The notes under the pieces are model-generated. The model did not search any database. It saw nothing but the letters and a program-made list of their open reading frames with translations, and had not been told where the DNA came from. The position numbers were made by a program, and so were the translations under genes. Of a DNA stretch of 64,000 nucleotides, positions 19,242 to 29,514 are shown piece by piece. The stretch is from Alcanivorax quisquiliarum. GTDB taxonomy: Bacteria > Pseudomonadota > Gammaproteobacteria > Pseudomonadales > Alcanivoracaceae. Location: NCBI RefSeq assembly GCF_023051175.1, contig NZ_JALKII010000007.1, positions 1 through 64,000 on the forward strand. The letters are read 5' to 3'. The first letter of the stretch is position 1. Each line of letters starts with the position of its first letter.

Positions 19242-20614
19242 GGTCGCGGGCTCACGGCGCCGGGCTGCGCAGCGTCGGCGGGCAGGGGGAAGCGGCGGAT
19301 CAGCAGCCACAGCAGCGGCAGGCCTATCAGAGCGAGTGCGGCGGTGATGATGAAAAACAGTGCCCAGTCGCCATCAAGGCGGTCAACGAGATAACCGCTG
19401 GAGGCGGAGAGCCAGATGCGTGACAGATTGCCCAACGAGGACAACAGGGAATATTGCGTGGCGGTGTAGGCGACGTTGCACAGGCTGGAGATATAGGCCA
19501 CGAACGCCACTGTTACCAGGCCGCCGGTGAAGTTGTCCGAGATCACCGCGATCATCAGCATCCAGCGCTCCTGGCCGACCATGGCCAGCGCGGAATAGGT
19601 GAGGTTGGTGGCGGCGGCCAGCAGCCCGGCCACGAACAGCGCCCGCAGAAAGCCAAGGCGATGGGCAAGCAGGCCGCCCGCCATGACGCCCAGCATGTTG
19701 GCGGCAAAACCATACAGCTTGGCGACATCGGCGATTTCATCCAGCTCGAAACCAAGCTCCTGATAAAACACACCGGACATGCGGCCGAGCATGGCGTCGC
19801 CGAATTTGAACAAAAAGATGAAAGCCAGAATCAGCACCCAGGCATCGCGGCGGGCGAATTCCGCAAACGGTGCTATGACGGCGTTGTGCAACCAGGCCAT
19901 CACCGCCGCACGGCGGGGCGGCATGGTTTGCGCAAAACGTGCGCGGGTGCGCGCTTCCTCGTCGCTGATGGCGGCCGTTACGCGCACCGCCGGCCGGGGG
20001 CCGAGCAGGGTCGCCACAATGCCGATCAGCACTGCTAATGCGAGCACCTGATACGCCACGCTCCAGCCAAAGGCGTGCGCGAGATAAAGCCCGCCCGCAC
20101 CGCCGATCACGGTGCCGCCCAGATGCCAGCCCCAGATCGCCACAGATGAGCCGGTGGCAAGCTGATCCGCCTCCAGCACGTCAATGCGGTAGGCGTCCAC
20201 GCCGATATCCTGGGTGGCGCTGACGGTGGTGACCATCAATGTTGCCACCGCCATCATGAACAGGTGATCCGCAGGCGAGGTCAACGCCATCCACAAGATC
20301 GCCGGCATCAACAATAGCTGGCTCAGGAGAATCCAGGCACGGCGCTGGCCCAGGGCATCGGTCAGCCAGGGCAGGCGCAGGCGGTCGATCAATGGCGCCC
20401 AGAGAAAGTTGATGGCATAGGGGGTGGCTGCCAGCGCGAACAGGCCGATGTCCGTGCGGCTGACGCCTTCCGCCCGCAGCCAGAGCGACAGATTGGAAAA
20501 CACCAAGGGCGCCGGCAGGCCGCTGGCGAACCCCAGTGCCAGCAGCGTCAGCATGCGCCGCGAAAAATAGCCTTTCAGCCTGCTGGCAGGGTTGGGGAAT
20601 AAACGAGGTCGCAT
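19238..20614 (-). CDS. ampG: AmpG-family MFS permease (muropeptide uptake)
   Basis: 458 residues with about twelve to fourteen membrane segments. The family signatures of AmpG appear: an N-terminal LALGFASGLPAPLVFSNLSLWLRAEGVS region, WAPLIDR, QDIGVDAYRIDVL, and GVFYQELGF. AmpG brings GlcNAc-1,6-anhydroMurNAc-peptides from the periplasm into the cytoplasm for recycling; AmpD, encoded at 5.0-5.6 kb, acts on those products. The name is from family resemblance; some genomes have two AmpG paralogues with different weight in beta-lactamase induction. ATGA-type overlap with panE. Confidence 0.88.
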   Translation of the reverse strand: MRPRLFPNPASRLKGYFSRRMLTLLALGFASGLPAPLVFSNLSLWLRAEGVSRTDIGLFALAATPYAINFLWAPLIDRLRLPWLTDALGQRRAWILLSQLLLMPAILWMALTSPADHLFMMAVATLMVTTVSATQDIGVDAYRIDVLEADQLATGSSVAIWGWHLGGTVIGGAGGLYLAHAFGWSVAYQVLALAVLIGIVATLLGPRPAVRVTAAISDEEARTRARFAQTMPPRRAAVMAWLHNAVIAPFAEFARRDAWVLILAFIFLFKFGDAMLGRMSGVFYQELGFELDEIADVAKLYGFAANMLGVMAGGLLAHRLGFLRALFVAGLLAAATNLTYSALAMVGQERWMLMIAVISDNFTGGLVTVAFVAYISSLCNVAYTATQYSLLSSLGNLSRIWLSASSGYLVDRLDGDWALFFIITAALALIGLPLLWLLIRRFPLPADAAQPGAVSPRP

Positions 20615-20694
20615 CGGCAGCCTTCAGCACAGGGGGCGAAAGAAAGACATGGAAAGAGCAGCACAAGCCGCCAAGTATGCCTGTGCGCGGGCGG

Positions 20695-20985
20695 TCACGG
20701 CCAGCCGAGCAGGGTCAGCCGTACGCGGCCGGCCAGCACCGGCACGCCTTCCCGACGCAGCCGTGTGGCCTGTTCGTCACCGAGCGGCAGGCGGCCATCG
20801 GCGCGCACTATGCGGTGCCACGGCAGCTTCGAGCCGGGCGGCAGCCGCGCCAGCGTACGGCCGACGTGCCGTGCATGGTGCGGATAGCCGGCCAGTTGCG
20901 CAACCTGGCCGTAGGTGCACACACGGCCCGGTGGCACGGCGCCGACGATTTGCCACACCGCCTGTTCGAAGGAGCCTGTTTCCAT
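20695..20985 (-). CDS. Alkyltransferase-like (ATL) DNA-binding protein
   Basis: A 96-residue protein with the DNA-binding half of O6-alkylguanine alkyltransferases: VPPGRVCTYGQVAQLAGYP, the Arg finger in HARHVGRTLARLP, then LPWHRIVRADGRL. The alkyl-accepting Cys of the PCHR motif is Trp56 (PWHR), the hallmark of ATL proteins. They cannot repair alkylated guanine themselves but flip it out and hand the lesion to nucleotide-excision repair. It stands by itself, minus strand. Confidence 0.93.
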   Translation of the reverse strand: METGSFEQAVWQIVGAVPPGRVCTYGQVAQLAGYPHHARHVGRTLARLPPGSKLPWHRIVRADGRLPLGDEQATRLRREGVPVLAGRVRLTLLGWP

Positions 20986-21013
20986 CTGTCGCGTCTCTGC
21001 TCGGTGCGTCTTT

Positions 21014-21052
21014 GCCTGGCTGCGGCTTGGCCTGGCTGCGGCTTGGCCTGGC
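21014..21052. repeat. 16-bp tandem repeat
   Basis: Two perfect copies of GCCTGGCTGCGGCTTG plus a partial third (GCCTGGC). They fill most of the gap between the SDR gene and the ATL gene, just upstream of the latter. Confidence 0.9.
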
Positions 21053-21062
21053 GCCGCCTGAC

Positions 21063-21821
21063 CTAGCGCAGCCCGCCGTCCGTGTCGATGCAGCGGCCGG
21101 TGAAATAGCTGTTTTCGAAAATGAACCGCACGCTCATGGCAATGTGTTCCGGCTCGCCCAGGCGTTTGAGCGGCACAGCGCCCACCAGCCGGTCGCGGGC
21201 TTCCGGTTTCATCGCGGCGATCATGTCGGTGTTGATGGTGCCGGGCGCGACCGCACCGGTGCGGATGTTATAGCGTGCCAGCTCTTTGGCCCACACCTCG
21301 GCCATGGCCGCTACGCCGGCCTTGGCGGCAGAATAGTTGCTCTGGCCAAAGCTGCCATGGCGGGCCAGCGACGAGATGTTCACGATCACGCCTTCCTCGA
21401 CACCCAGGCGGATCATGTGCGCGGCGGCTTCGCGGCCACACAGGAACACCCCGGTCAGGTTGACGTCGATCACCGCTTGCCACTGTTGCAGGCTCATGGT
21501 GCTGATTTCACCGTCTTTGGCTCTCACCAGCAGGCCATCGCGGGTGATGCCGGCGTTGTTGACCAGCCCGTGCAGGCTGCCGAAATCCGCCACGACATTA
21601 TTGAACAGCTGGATCACGTCTTCTTCTTTGGCGACGTTGGCGAGATAAGCGCGGGCATCACCGCCAGCGGCCTTGCACTGGTTTACCGTCTCGTCGATAT
21701 CGGCCTGATTCAGATCCACACAGGCGAGCTTGGCGCCCTGGCGGGCAAACCCTGTGGCAATGGCACGGCCCAGGCCACGGCCGGCCCCTGTCACTACGAT
21801 GACCTTGTCTTTCACGTCCAT
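21063..21821 (-). CDS. SDR-family oxidoreductase, FabG-like
   Basis: 252 residues of a classical short-chain dehydrogenase/reductase. The nucleotide motif is TGAGRGLG, followed by NNAG, then the catalytic Ser in NISSLARHG and YxxxK (NYSAAKAG). Asp after the second strand (CVDLN) would favour NAD(H) over NADP(H). The closest wording is that of 3-oxoacyl-ACP reductase FabG and its paralogues, many of which reduce or oxidise beta-hydroxyacyl substrates. As it is not in a fab cluster, the substrate is unknown. Confidence 0.85.
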   Translation of the reverse strand: MDVKDKVIVVTGAGRGLGRAIATGFARQGAKLACVDLNQADIDETVNQCKAAGGDARAYLANVAKEEDVIQLFNNVVADFGSLHGLVNNAGITRDGLLVRAKDGEISTMSLQQWQAVIDVNLTGVFLCGREAAAHMIRLGVEEGVIVNISSLARHGSFGQSNYSAAKAGVAAMAEVWAKELARYNIRTGAVAPGTINTDMIAAMKPEARDRLVGAVPLKRLGEPEHIAMSVRFIFENSYFTGRCIDTDGGLR

Positions 21822-22014
21822 CGGCTGGCTTCCTCGTTAAACAGCATGTTTAGGGTGGCCGCATTATGGCGGCCTGTGGCGCGGGCCTGCAATGACATTG
21901 CCAACCGCGCCCGCAGCAAAGCAGATGCCCGCCCCCGGCGGCCTCTTGAAAAGTGGCGCTGCCGCCCCTACCTACAGCGCAGCTGCCCGGTGCGGCAGGC
22001 GAGGCCCGGCCCTC

Positions 22015-22042
22015 TTGACTCACCGAGGCGGGTTACTATGAT
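22015..22042 (+). promoter_or_regulatory. groESL sigma-70 promoter
   Basis: TTGACT (22015-22020), a 16-bp spacer, and TATGAT (22037-22042). The predicted transcription start falls inside the CIRCE operator that begins at the last base of the -10 box, the standard arrangement for HrcA repression. Confidence 0.75.
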
Positions 22043-22068
22043 TAGCACTCGCTCATAGAGAGTGCTAA
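22042..22068 (+). promoter_or_regulatory. CIRCE operator (HrcA binding site)
   Basis: Perfect TTAGCACTC - 9 bases - GAGTGCTAA. This matches the CIRCE consensus in both arms and in spacing. It lies at the start of the groESL transcript, 100 bases before the groES ATG. Heat-shock derepression by HrcA is the established role; hrcA itself is not in the window. Confidence 0.97.
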
Positions 22069-22168
22069 CACTGGGTCGGGGAGAGTGCCAGGGCCGACAG
22101 GCCGGCGCGCTTCCAGGCTGCCACTGAAAACTGCAACTTGCTTGAACCTCAACAGGAGAACAGAGGCA

Positions 22169-22459
22169 ATGAAAATCCGTCCTTTGCATGACCGCATCGT
22201 GGTTCGCCGCGCTGAAGAAGAAACCAAGAGCGCTGGCGGCATCGTGCTGCCTGGTTCTGCGGCTGAAAAGCCGGCCCGTGGTGAAGTGCTGGCCGTGGGT
22301 AAGGGCAAGATCGCCGAGAACGGTGATGTCCGGCCGCTGGACGTAAAGGTGGGTGATCAGGTGATCTTTGGCCAGTACTCCGGCAACACCGTCAAGATCG
22401 ATGGTGAAGAGTTGCTGATCATGGGCGAGGGCGAAGTCCTGGCCGTTGTCGAAGGCTGA
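22169..22459 (+). CDS. groES: Co-chaperonin GroES
   Basis: The 10-kDa heptameric lid of the GroEL folding chamber. 96 residues from ATG 22169, preceded by AGGAG; this start gives the invariant N-terminus [14 protein letters not shown]. The mobile loop that docks on GroEL is visible as [16 protein letters not shown]. First gene of groES-groEL, 58 bases before groEL, controlled by the CIRCE site. Confidence 0.98.
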   Translation: MKIRPLHDRIVVRRAEEETKSAGGIVLPGSAAEKPARGEVLAVGKGKIAENGDVRPLDVKVGDQVIFGQYSGNTVKIDGEELLIMGEGEVLAVVEG

Positions 22460-22502
22460 TCCGGCACGTTTCAGCTGTTGCCGTATATACCCCCGAATTT
22501 AA

Positions 22503-24170
<1,668 letters not shown>

Positions 24171-24200
24171 GCGCCCTGCTACGCGGTCATACCGCTCCCT

Positions 24201-24218
24201 CGGCGCCGCAAGGCGCCG
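24201..24218 (+). other. GNRA-loop hairpin in groESL 3' region
   Basis: Perfect 7-bp stem CGGCGCC / GGCGCCG closed by GCAA, 30 bases after the groEL stop and 8 bases before the terminator stem. Same loop and same relative place as the hairpin after aceF. Confidence 0.6.
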
Positions 24219-24225
24219 TCAGACA

Positions 24226-24261
24226 GCCCCGCGAGCTGAACCTCGCGGGGCTTTCTTTTTT
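24226..24261 (+). terminator. Rho-independent terminator of groESL
   Basis: Perfect 10-bp stem GCCCCGCGAG / CTCGCGGGGC, loop CTGAAC, followed by TTTCTTTTTT. The next 270 bases, up to the tetR operator, contain nothing I can recognise. Confidence 0.95.
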
Positions 24262-24531
24262 GCCGATTTCCCCTGTTTTTGCCCCGTTTTTCCCTTTCTC
24301 TGGCCGTGTTCGGCTCCCTTCTGGCACGCCTTTATGACCACGGTGCAACCTTGCGGCCGCGCCACAGCAACGCTTGGCAGCTCCGCCAATGGCCGCGCCA
24401 CCGAGAGAGCAGCTGCCACGTCGCTGCGGTGCTCGGCACAGAATCCGTCGCAGCGAGGCGAACTGGGCTGTTCTGCGTCCTCGCGTCCGCTTGAGGTGCG
24501 CCAGTGGCACGTGAACTAGTTGCTCCATAGG

Positions 24532-24576
24532 GCTGAATCGTGATTCACTTGGCCAAGAAGTGAATATGGATTCAGC
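24532..24576. promoter_or_regulatory. Nested 45-bp palindrome over the tetR start (candidate operator)
   Basis: Two perfect pairs of 8-bp arms are nested: outer GCTGAATC (24532-24539) with GATTCAGC (24569-24576), inner ATTCACTT (24543-24550) with AAGTGAAT (24558-24565). Three bases separate the outer and inner arms on each side and seven bases form the centre; a further 10-bp palindrome, CTTGGCCAAG, lies at 24548-24557. It covers all but the last of the possible start codons of the TetR gene (24560, 24566; 24578 is just outside). Autorepression is the obvious role (inference). The same symmetry could form an mRNA hairpin. Confidence 0.75.
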
Positions 24577-25243
24577 TATGGCGTACCGTGAAACAGGCAA
24601 GGTCAGGGAGCACAAGGCGGCGCAGCGGGAGCTGCTGCTTGCCACCGGCGAGGCGCTGGTGCGCGAGGGTGGTTTTGCTGCGCTCACGGTGCAGGCCCTG
24701 GCGGCACGAGCGGGCATGGGTGTGGGGACGGTGTACCGTTATTTCCGCGCCAAGGATGAGCTGGCCACGGAGGTATTTCGCCGTGCAACGGAGCGCGAGG
24801 TAGCAGCGGTGGCGGCGGCATTGGCAGGCCAGCCGGATGCGGTGGCGAGCCTGCGAGCAGCCATCGGCTGCTTTGCCCGCCGGGCATTGCGTGCGCCCCG
24901 GCTGGCATGGGGCCTGATTGCCGAGCCAGTTGATCCGGCAGTGGATGCGGAGCGCCTGCGCTATCGGGCGGCTTATGCCGAGCTGTTCGAGCAGGTGATT
25001 GCTGCGGGGCTGCGTGCTGGTGAACTGCCGCCTCAGCCGACGCGCCTGGCGGCTGCGGCGCTGGTCGGTGCGCTGGCGGAGGCATTGGTCGGCCCGCTGG
25101 CGGATCATCAAGCCGATGAGCCGGTGATTCACGAACTGACACTTTTTTGCCTGCGCGCCACGGGTGCGAGGCTGGCTGAACAGGAGAATGATCATGACCA
25201 AACCGATGGATTTGCGCCCGGACGCGCTCGCGGCCACGCATGA
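24566..25243 (+). CDS. TetR/AcrR-family transcriptional regulator
   Basis: About 225 residues. The N-terminal helix-turn-helix is typical: LTVQALAARAGMGVGTVYRYFRAKDEL. The C-terminal ligand domain is Ala/Leu-rich, with ATPLADHQADEPVIHELTLFCL-like helices at the end. Candidate starts are GTG 24560, ATG 24566 and ATG 24578, none with a good Shine-Dalgarno sequence; I chose 24566. Its 3' end overlaps the next gene by 50 bases, so the two are cotranscribed and the regulator probably controls the dehydrogenase as well as itself, through the palindrome at its 5' end. Confidence 0.85.
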   Translation: MDSAMAYRETGKVREHKAAQRELLLATGEALVREGGFAALTVQALAARAGMGVGTVYRYFRAKDELATEVFRRATEREVAAVAAALAGQPDAVASLRAAIGCFARRALRAPRLAWGLIAEPVDPAVDAERLRYRAAYAELFEQVIAAGLRAGELPPQPTRLAAAALVGALAEALVGPLADHQADEPVIHELTLFCLRATGARLAEQENDHDQTDGFAPGRARGHA

Positions 25244-26867
25244 GGTATTCAACCAGAGCACAGCGCTGGAGAACCACAATCTGTTTGCCGGCGATACTGC
25301 GCTGCGCGAAGGGCTGGCGCGGCATGGCGGCAGCTGGGCCGAAGCGGATTTGCAGCGTTACGGTGAGGTGTGCGGCCGGCCCGATGTGATCGAGTGGGGC
25401 TACCGCGCCAACGAATTCAAACCGCAGTTCGATACCCATGACCGCTTCGGGCATCGCATTGATCTGGTGCGTTATCACCCGGCTTATCACGAACTGATGA
25501 AGCTGGCGCTTACCGAGGGCCTGCACAGCAGCCCATGGGTTGATCCCCGGCCGGGTGCCCAAGTGGTGAGAGCGGCGAAATACTACCTGCACAGCCAGGT
25601 GGAATCCGGCCACTGCTGCCCGGTGACGATGACCTTTGCGGCCACGCCCTCCTTGCAACTGACGCCTGCCATTGCCGAGCAGTGGCTGGGCAAGGTGCAC
25701 GCCAGAGACTATGACCCGCGCAACGTGCCGCATATGGAAAAGCAGGCGCTGACGATCGGCATGGGTATGACCGAGAAGCAGGGCGGCTCGGATGTGCGCG
25801 CCAACACTACGCGTGCTTATGCGCTGGGTGCCGGTGGGCCGGGCGAAGCGTACGAGCTGGTGGGCCACAAGTGGTTTTTGTCGGCGCCGATGTGCGATGC
25901 ATTCCTGATGCTGGCGCAAACCGAGCGTGGCTTGAGCTGCTTTCTGGTGCCGCGCTGGCGGCCGGACGGCAGCAAGAACCCGGTGCAGGTGCAGCGCCTG
26001 AAGAACAAGGTGGGCAACGTCTCCAATGCGTCGTCGGAAGTGGAGCTGCGTGGAGCACTGGGCTGGATGGTGGGTGAAGAAGGGCGCGGCGTGCCGGCCA
26101 TCATCGAGATGGTGGCGATGACGCGCTTCGATTGCATGATCGGCTCGGCGGCCAGCCAGCGGCAGGCAACGCTACAGGCGATTCACCATGCTGCGCACCG
26201 CAGCGCCTTTGGCAAAACGCTGATCGATCAGCCGTTGATGCAGAATGTGCTGGCGGATTTGCAGCTGGAGCTGGAAGGCTCGCTGGCGATCACCTTGCGC
26301 ATGGCCGAGGCGCTGGATCATCTGGACGATGCACAACAGCAACTGCTGATGCGCCTGGGCACGGCAGTCGGCAAGTACTGGATCTGCAAACGCACGCCGC
26401 ATCATGCCTATGAGGCGATGGAGTGCATCGGTGGCAACGGCGTGATGGAGGATTGCATTTTGCCGAGACTGTACCGGGACGCGCCTATCAATGCGATCTG
26501 GGAAGGCTCGGGGAATGTGCAGGCGCTTGATGTGCTGCGTGCAGTAGGCAAAACCCCCGCAGTGCTGGATGCCTGGTTTGCGGAGCTGGCGAAAAGTGCC
26601 GGTGCGGATGCACGCCTTGATCGTGCGGTAAAAGCCTTGCAGGACGAGTTCGTTGATCTGGACGAGGCGGAATATCGCGGCCGGCATCTGGTGGATCAGC
26701 TGGCGCTGACCATGCAGGCGGGTTTGCTGGTACAAGCGGGCAACAGTGCCGTGGCAGAAGCCTTTATTGCCTCGCGACTCGGCGGCCTGGGCGATCGACA
26801 GTACGGCACCCTGCCGCGTGGCCTGGATGTACGCACCATTATCGAGCGCGGCCGTCAGGATGCCTGA
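25194..26867 (+). CDS. AidB-like acyl-CoA dehydrogenase family protein
   Basis: 557 residues from ATG 25194, seven bases after AGGAG (an ATG six bases earlier is too close). It belongs to the AidB branch of the acyl-CoA dehydrogenase family: N-terminal extension with LENHNLFAGDTALREGLARHG, then FAD-binding GMGMTEKQGGSDVRANTT, KWFLSAPMCDAFLML, WMVGEEGRGVPAI, and ECIGGNGVMEDCILPRLYRD and NAIWEGSGNVQALDVLR near the end. E. coli AidB is a flavoprotein induced in the alkylation response, with weak isovaleryl-CoA dehydrogenase activity and DNA binding. Here the gene is under a TetR regulator rather than Ada, so a catabolic role is as likely. Confidence 0.9.
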   Translation: MTKPMDLRPDALAATHEVFNQSTALENHNLFAGDTALREGLARHGGSWAEADLQRYGEVCGRPDVIEWGYRANEFKPQFDTHDRFGHRIDLVRYHPAYHELMKLALTEGLHSSPWVDPRPGAQVVRAAKYYLHSQVESGHCCPVTMTFAATPSLQLTPAIAEQWLGKVHARDYDPRNVPHMEKQALTIGMGMTEKQGGSDVRANTTRAYALGAGGPGEAYELVGHKWFLSAPMCDAFLMLAQTERGLSCFLVPRWRPDGSKNPVQVQRLKNKVGNVSNASSEVELRGALGWMVGEEGRGVPAIIEMVAMTRFDCMIGSAASQRQATLQAIHHAAHRSAFGKTLIDQPLMQNVLADLQLELEGSLAITLRMAEALDHLDDAQQQLLMRLGTAVGKYWICKRTPHHAYEAMECIGGNGVMEDCILPRLYRDAPINAIWEGSGNVQALDVLRAVGKTPAVLDAWFAELAKSAGADARLDRAVKALQDEFVDLDEAEYRGRHLVDQLALTMQAGLLVQAGNSAVAEAFIASRLGGLGDRQYGTLPRGLDVRTIIERGRQDA

Positions 26868-26949
26868 GCCCGCGCCAGCGGCGGCATGGACGCCACGCTG
26901 GTGCAGTGCTCCGTTCGCGGGCGCCCGCAACGGTTTTCGAGCAGAACCA

Positions 26950-27699
26950 TCACTGAAGCTGTAGCTTGTCTGCCATCTCGAACCACAGATTGCGAAACGC
27001 ACGTGCGGCGGGTGTGTGCGGGGCAAACTCACCGACCGGGGCGCAATGTTCACCCATCTGCTCGATGTGCGTCGCGTAAGGAATGGAGGTTTGCAGGCCG
27101 TTGCGCATCACTGCCGGCCGCTTGACCAGCATCTCCAGATGCAGCACGCGGCGGCGGTCGACCATATTGAAAAACGGCACCACTTCCAGGCGGCGATATT
27201 GCTTCTGCTCCACCCAATCAAGCACCTGCTGAAACGCGCGCACAGACAGATGCGTCGGGATGACGGGCACCATCAGGTAATCGGCGGCGGCGAAGATATG
27301 CTCGGCAACCGGGCTGAGCGTGGGCGGGCAATCCAGCAGCACCAGGCTGTATTCAGCTTTGAGGGGCGCCAGCAACTGGCGCAGGCGCTGCTTGCCGCCA
27401 CCGGCTTCGGCGAGCTTGATATCCAGATTGCGCAGGGTGATATCGGAAGGGATCACATCCAGCCCCGGCCAGCGGGTGGGCACCGTGAGGCTGCTGGCGG
27501 CTTGCCGGCCGCTGGCCAGTGAGCCGGCCTTGTAACTGCGCGCACCCTCCACGCCGAGGTAGAAGCTGGCTGCGCCCTGAGGATCAAGATCCCACAGCAG
27601 CGTAGGATACTTCCAGCGCGCCGCATGCCAGGCAATGTTGACGGCGGCGGAGGTCTTGCCCACTCCACCCTTGAGATTGTAGAAGGCAACCGTTTTCAT
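26950..27699 (-). CDS. ParA-family ATPase (orphan)
   Basis: 249 residues from ATG 27699, where the family's N-terminus starts (MKTVAFYNLKGGVGKTSAA, deviant Walker A with the signature Lys). Walker A' LLWDLDPQGAASFYLG and Walker B VLLDCPPTLSP are intact. No N-terminal DNA-binding domain, so it is of the short ParA/MinD-like type. No parB or centromere-like array lies next to it, so it does not look like a plasmid or chromosome partition locus. It is divergent from the DUF4062 gene across 275 bp. Confidence 0.88.
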   Translation of the reverse strand: MKTVAFYNLKGGVGKTSAAVNIAWHAARWKYPTLLWDLDPQGAASFYLGVEGARSYKAGSLASGRQAASSLTVPTRWPGLDVIPSDITLRNLDIKLAEAGGGKQRLRQLLAPLKAEYSLVLLDCPPTLSPVAEHIFAAADYLMVPVIPTHLSVRAFQQVLDWVEQKQYRRLEVVPFFNMVDRRRVLHLEMLVKRPAVMRNGLQTSIPYATHIEQMGEHCAPVGEFAPHTPAARAFRNLWFEMADKLQLQ

Positions 27700-27974
27700 G
27701 CTGATCTCCGTTCGCAGCGCTCCCCGCAGGGGCAGAGGGCTCAGAAACAGGAGCCTATAGTGCCTTGCTGCGCTGGAGGGGGCAAAGGCGGCGGCTCGCC
27801 CGGCCCGAGCCACTGCGTTACACTGCTTGCCGGTTGGCGCGCTGCGTGGGGTGATGCATGGCTCCGGTACCGCGCCGCATGATTCTGGCACAATGCTGGC
27901 GCCGCCGGTGACAAGCGCGCTGGCCGGCGCACTCTGCCTCGACAACAGGCTACTCGGACAGGAGCCGGGCCCGT

Positions 27975-28997
27975 TTGACTACCGAACGCAAATATCAGGT
28001 GTTTATCAGCTCGACCTACGCGGATTTGCAGGAGGCGCGGCAGTCGTTGCTGCTCTCGCTGCTGGGCATGGGCATGATACCGACTGGCATGGAGCTGCAT
28101 TCTGGCGGCGCGGACAGCCAGTGGCCAGCGATCCAGAAGGTGATCAACGAGTGTGATTACTATCTGGTGCTGGTGGGTGGCCGCTACGGTTCGTTGTCGC
28201 CGATCGGGCTGTCGTATACCCACCGGGAATTCGTCTACGCCGCGACCAAGGGCAAACCGATGCTGGCGCTGCTGCATGATTCCCCTGATTTCCTGCCACC
28301 GGAGCAGCGTGAGCCCACCCGCGAGGGCGAGGTGCGCTTCAATGATTTTCGTCAACTGCTGCAAAACAAGTGCCTGACCCGGTTCTGGCATAGCCCTGAC
28401 GATCTTGGTGATGTCGCCCGCAAGGCGATGGCGCAAATGGTGATCAAGCATCCTGCCAGCGGCTGGGTGCGCGCAGGCGAGGCCGCGGAAGCGATGACGC
28501 GGCTTGAAGTCCAGCGGCTGACGCAGCGCGTCGCCGAGCTGGAGCGAGAAAAAGAGGAGCTGGTGGCCGGCTATCGGCCGCCGCTGGAAACCCTGGCACG
28601 TGGCGCCGACACCGTGGCACTGCGCTACCGGTGCGATATCTATATCAAGGGCGATTGCAAGGCCGGGGCAGCGCAGACGCAAATGAGCTGGGATGCGATT
28701 ATCGGTTGCCTGGCGCCGCAGATGCTGCAGGAAGTCTCGGAGGCGGAAATGCGTGAAGCACTTGAAGAAGCGCTCGCCAGCCGGGCGCTCGCCGACGTGC
28801 AACAGTCGATGCCGAAAGCTCACGCGGTGCGCAATATCGCGCTTGAGACAGAAAGTTTCAATCAGGTGAAGGTGCAGCTGCGTGCGCTGGGGTTGATCCG
28901 CAAGTGCCCACGTCCGCCGGGGCAAAATACGGTGAGCTGGCAACTGACCCCGCTGGGCGACCAGACCATGACACAACTGCTGGTGCGCAAGCGCTAG
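27975..28997 (+). CDS. DUF4062 domain protein, candidate defence effector
   Basis: 340 residues, TTG start at 27975 with AGGAG 12 bases upstream. The N-terminal DUF4062 domain (residues 1-90) is clear: KYQVFISSTYADLQEARQSL, then INECDYYLVLVGGRYGS and SYTHREFVYAATKGKPMLAL, a fold related to TIR and nucleoside 2-deoxyribosyltransferase domains. A coiled coil follows at about residues 173-190 (LTQRVAELEREKEEL). The C-terminal 130 residues are not recognised; the end (FNQVKVQLRALGLIRKC...WQLTPLGDQTM) looks like a winged helix. DUF4062 and TIR-like domains are frequent in anti-phage proteins, often NAD-cleaving. Here the partner domain is not one I know, so function remains an inference. Confidence 0.75.
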   Translation: MTTERKYQVFISSTYADLQEARQSLLLSLLGMGMIPTGMELHSGGADSQWPAIQKVINECDYYLVLVGGRYGSLSPIGLSYTHREFVYAATKGKPMLALLHDSPDFLPPEQREPTREGEVRFNDFRQLLQNKCLTRFWHSPDDLGDVARKAMAQMVIKHPASGWVRAGEAAEAMTRLEVQRLTQRVAELEREKEELVAGYRPPLETLARGADTVALRYRCDIYIKGDCKAGAAQTQMSWDAIIGCLAPQMLQEVSEAEMREALEEALASRALADVQQSMPKAHAVRNIALETESFNQVKVQLRALGLIRKCPRPPGQNTVSWQLTPLGDQTMTQLLVRKR

Positions 28998-29133
28998 GTT
29001 TCGTCTACGCCTCGCTATCCTGTGATGTGGTTATCTTGTGATGGCTATCCCGGCTGGAGCCGAGGCCGTGTGCACGCCTGTTGATTGCAAGAATCATCGT
29101 TTCCGGATCAGGCATGCGCGGCGATGCAAAAAA

Positions 29134-29514
29134 GTTCATCGTCGATTTCTGTGGAGGCTTTTCCGATATCCGCGAAAGCACCAATGGGTTGTCCAGAATA
29201 CCGATATTTTTTGCTCCCCTCCCCCCTTGTGGGACAAGCGAGGCGCAGAACAGCCGCAGGCTGGCCCGAAGAGTGAGCGAAGCGAATAAGGGGTTGGGGG
29301 AGAGGGGGCGATGGATTTTCAGCTTTCACGATGCCAGCTACATGTTGTATTGCTTTAAATTATCTTCAGTAGAAATTTCCATAAAAAATACACAGAAGAA
29401 AGATTCCGAGCGCTAGCCAGTTTCGTTCCAGATCAGGTGCCGGGTATATATTTCCTGCCATAATCTCCCCCCTCTCCCCAACCCCTCTCCCACAAGGGGA
29501 GAGGGGCTATAAAA
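29134..29514. mobile_element. Foldback (MITE-like) repeat, copy B
   Basis: About 380 bp homologous to copy A over both arms and the AT-rich core (CTACATGTTG at 29339-29348, TTATCTTCAGTAGAAATTT near 29358, GTATATATTTC near 29443). Lies downstream of the DUF4062 gene. It is followed with no gap by copy C, whose first bases (GTTCATCGTCGATTTCTGTG) repeat the left end of copy B. Confidence 0.7.

Noticed and set aside
26950-27699. Plasmid or chromosome partition locus
   Set aside because: ParA has no ParB beside it and no centromere-like repeat array; the foldback repeats nearby are not parS-like.
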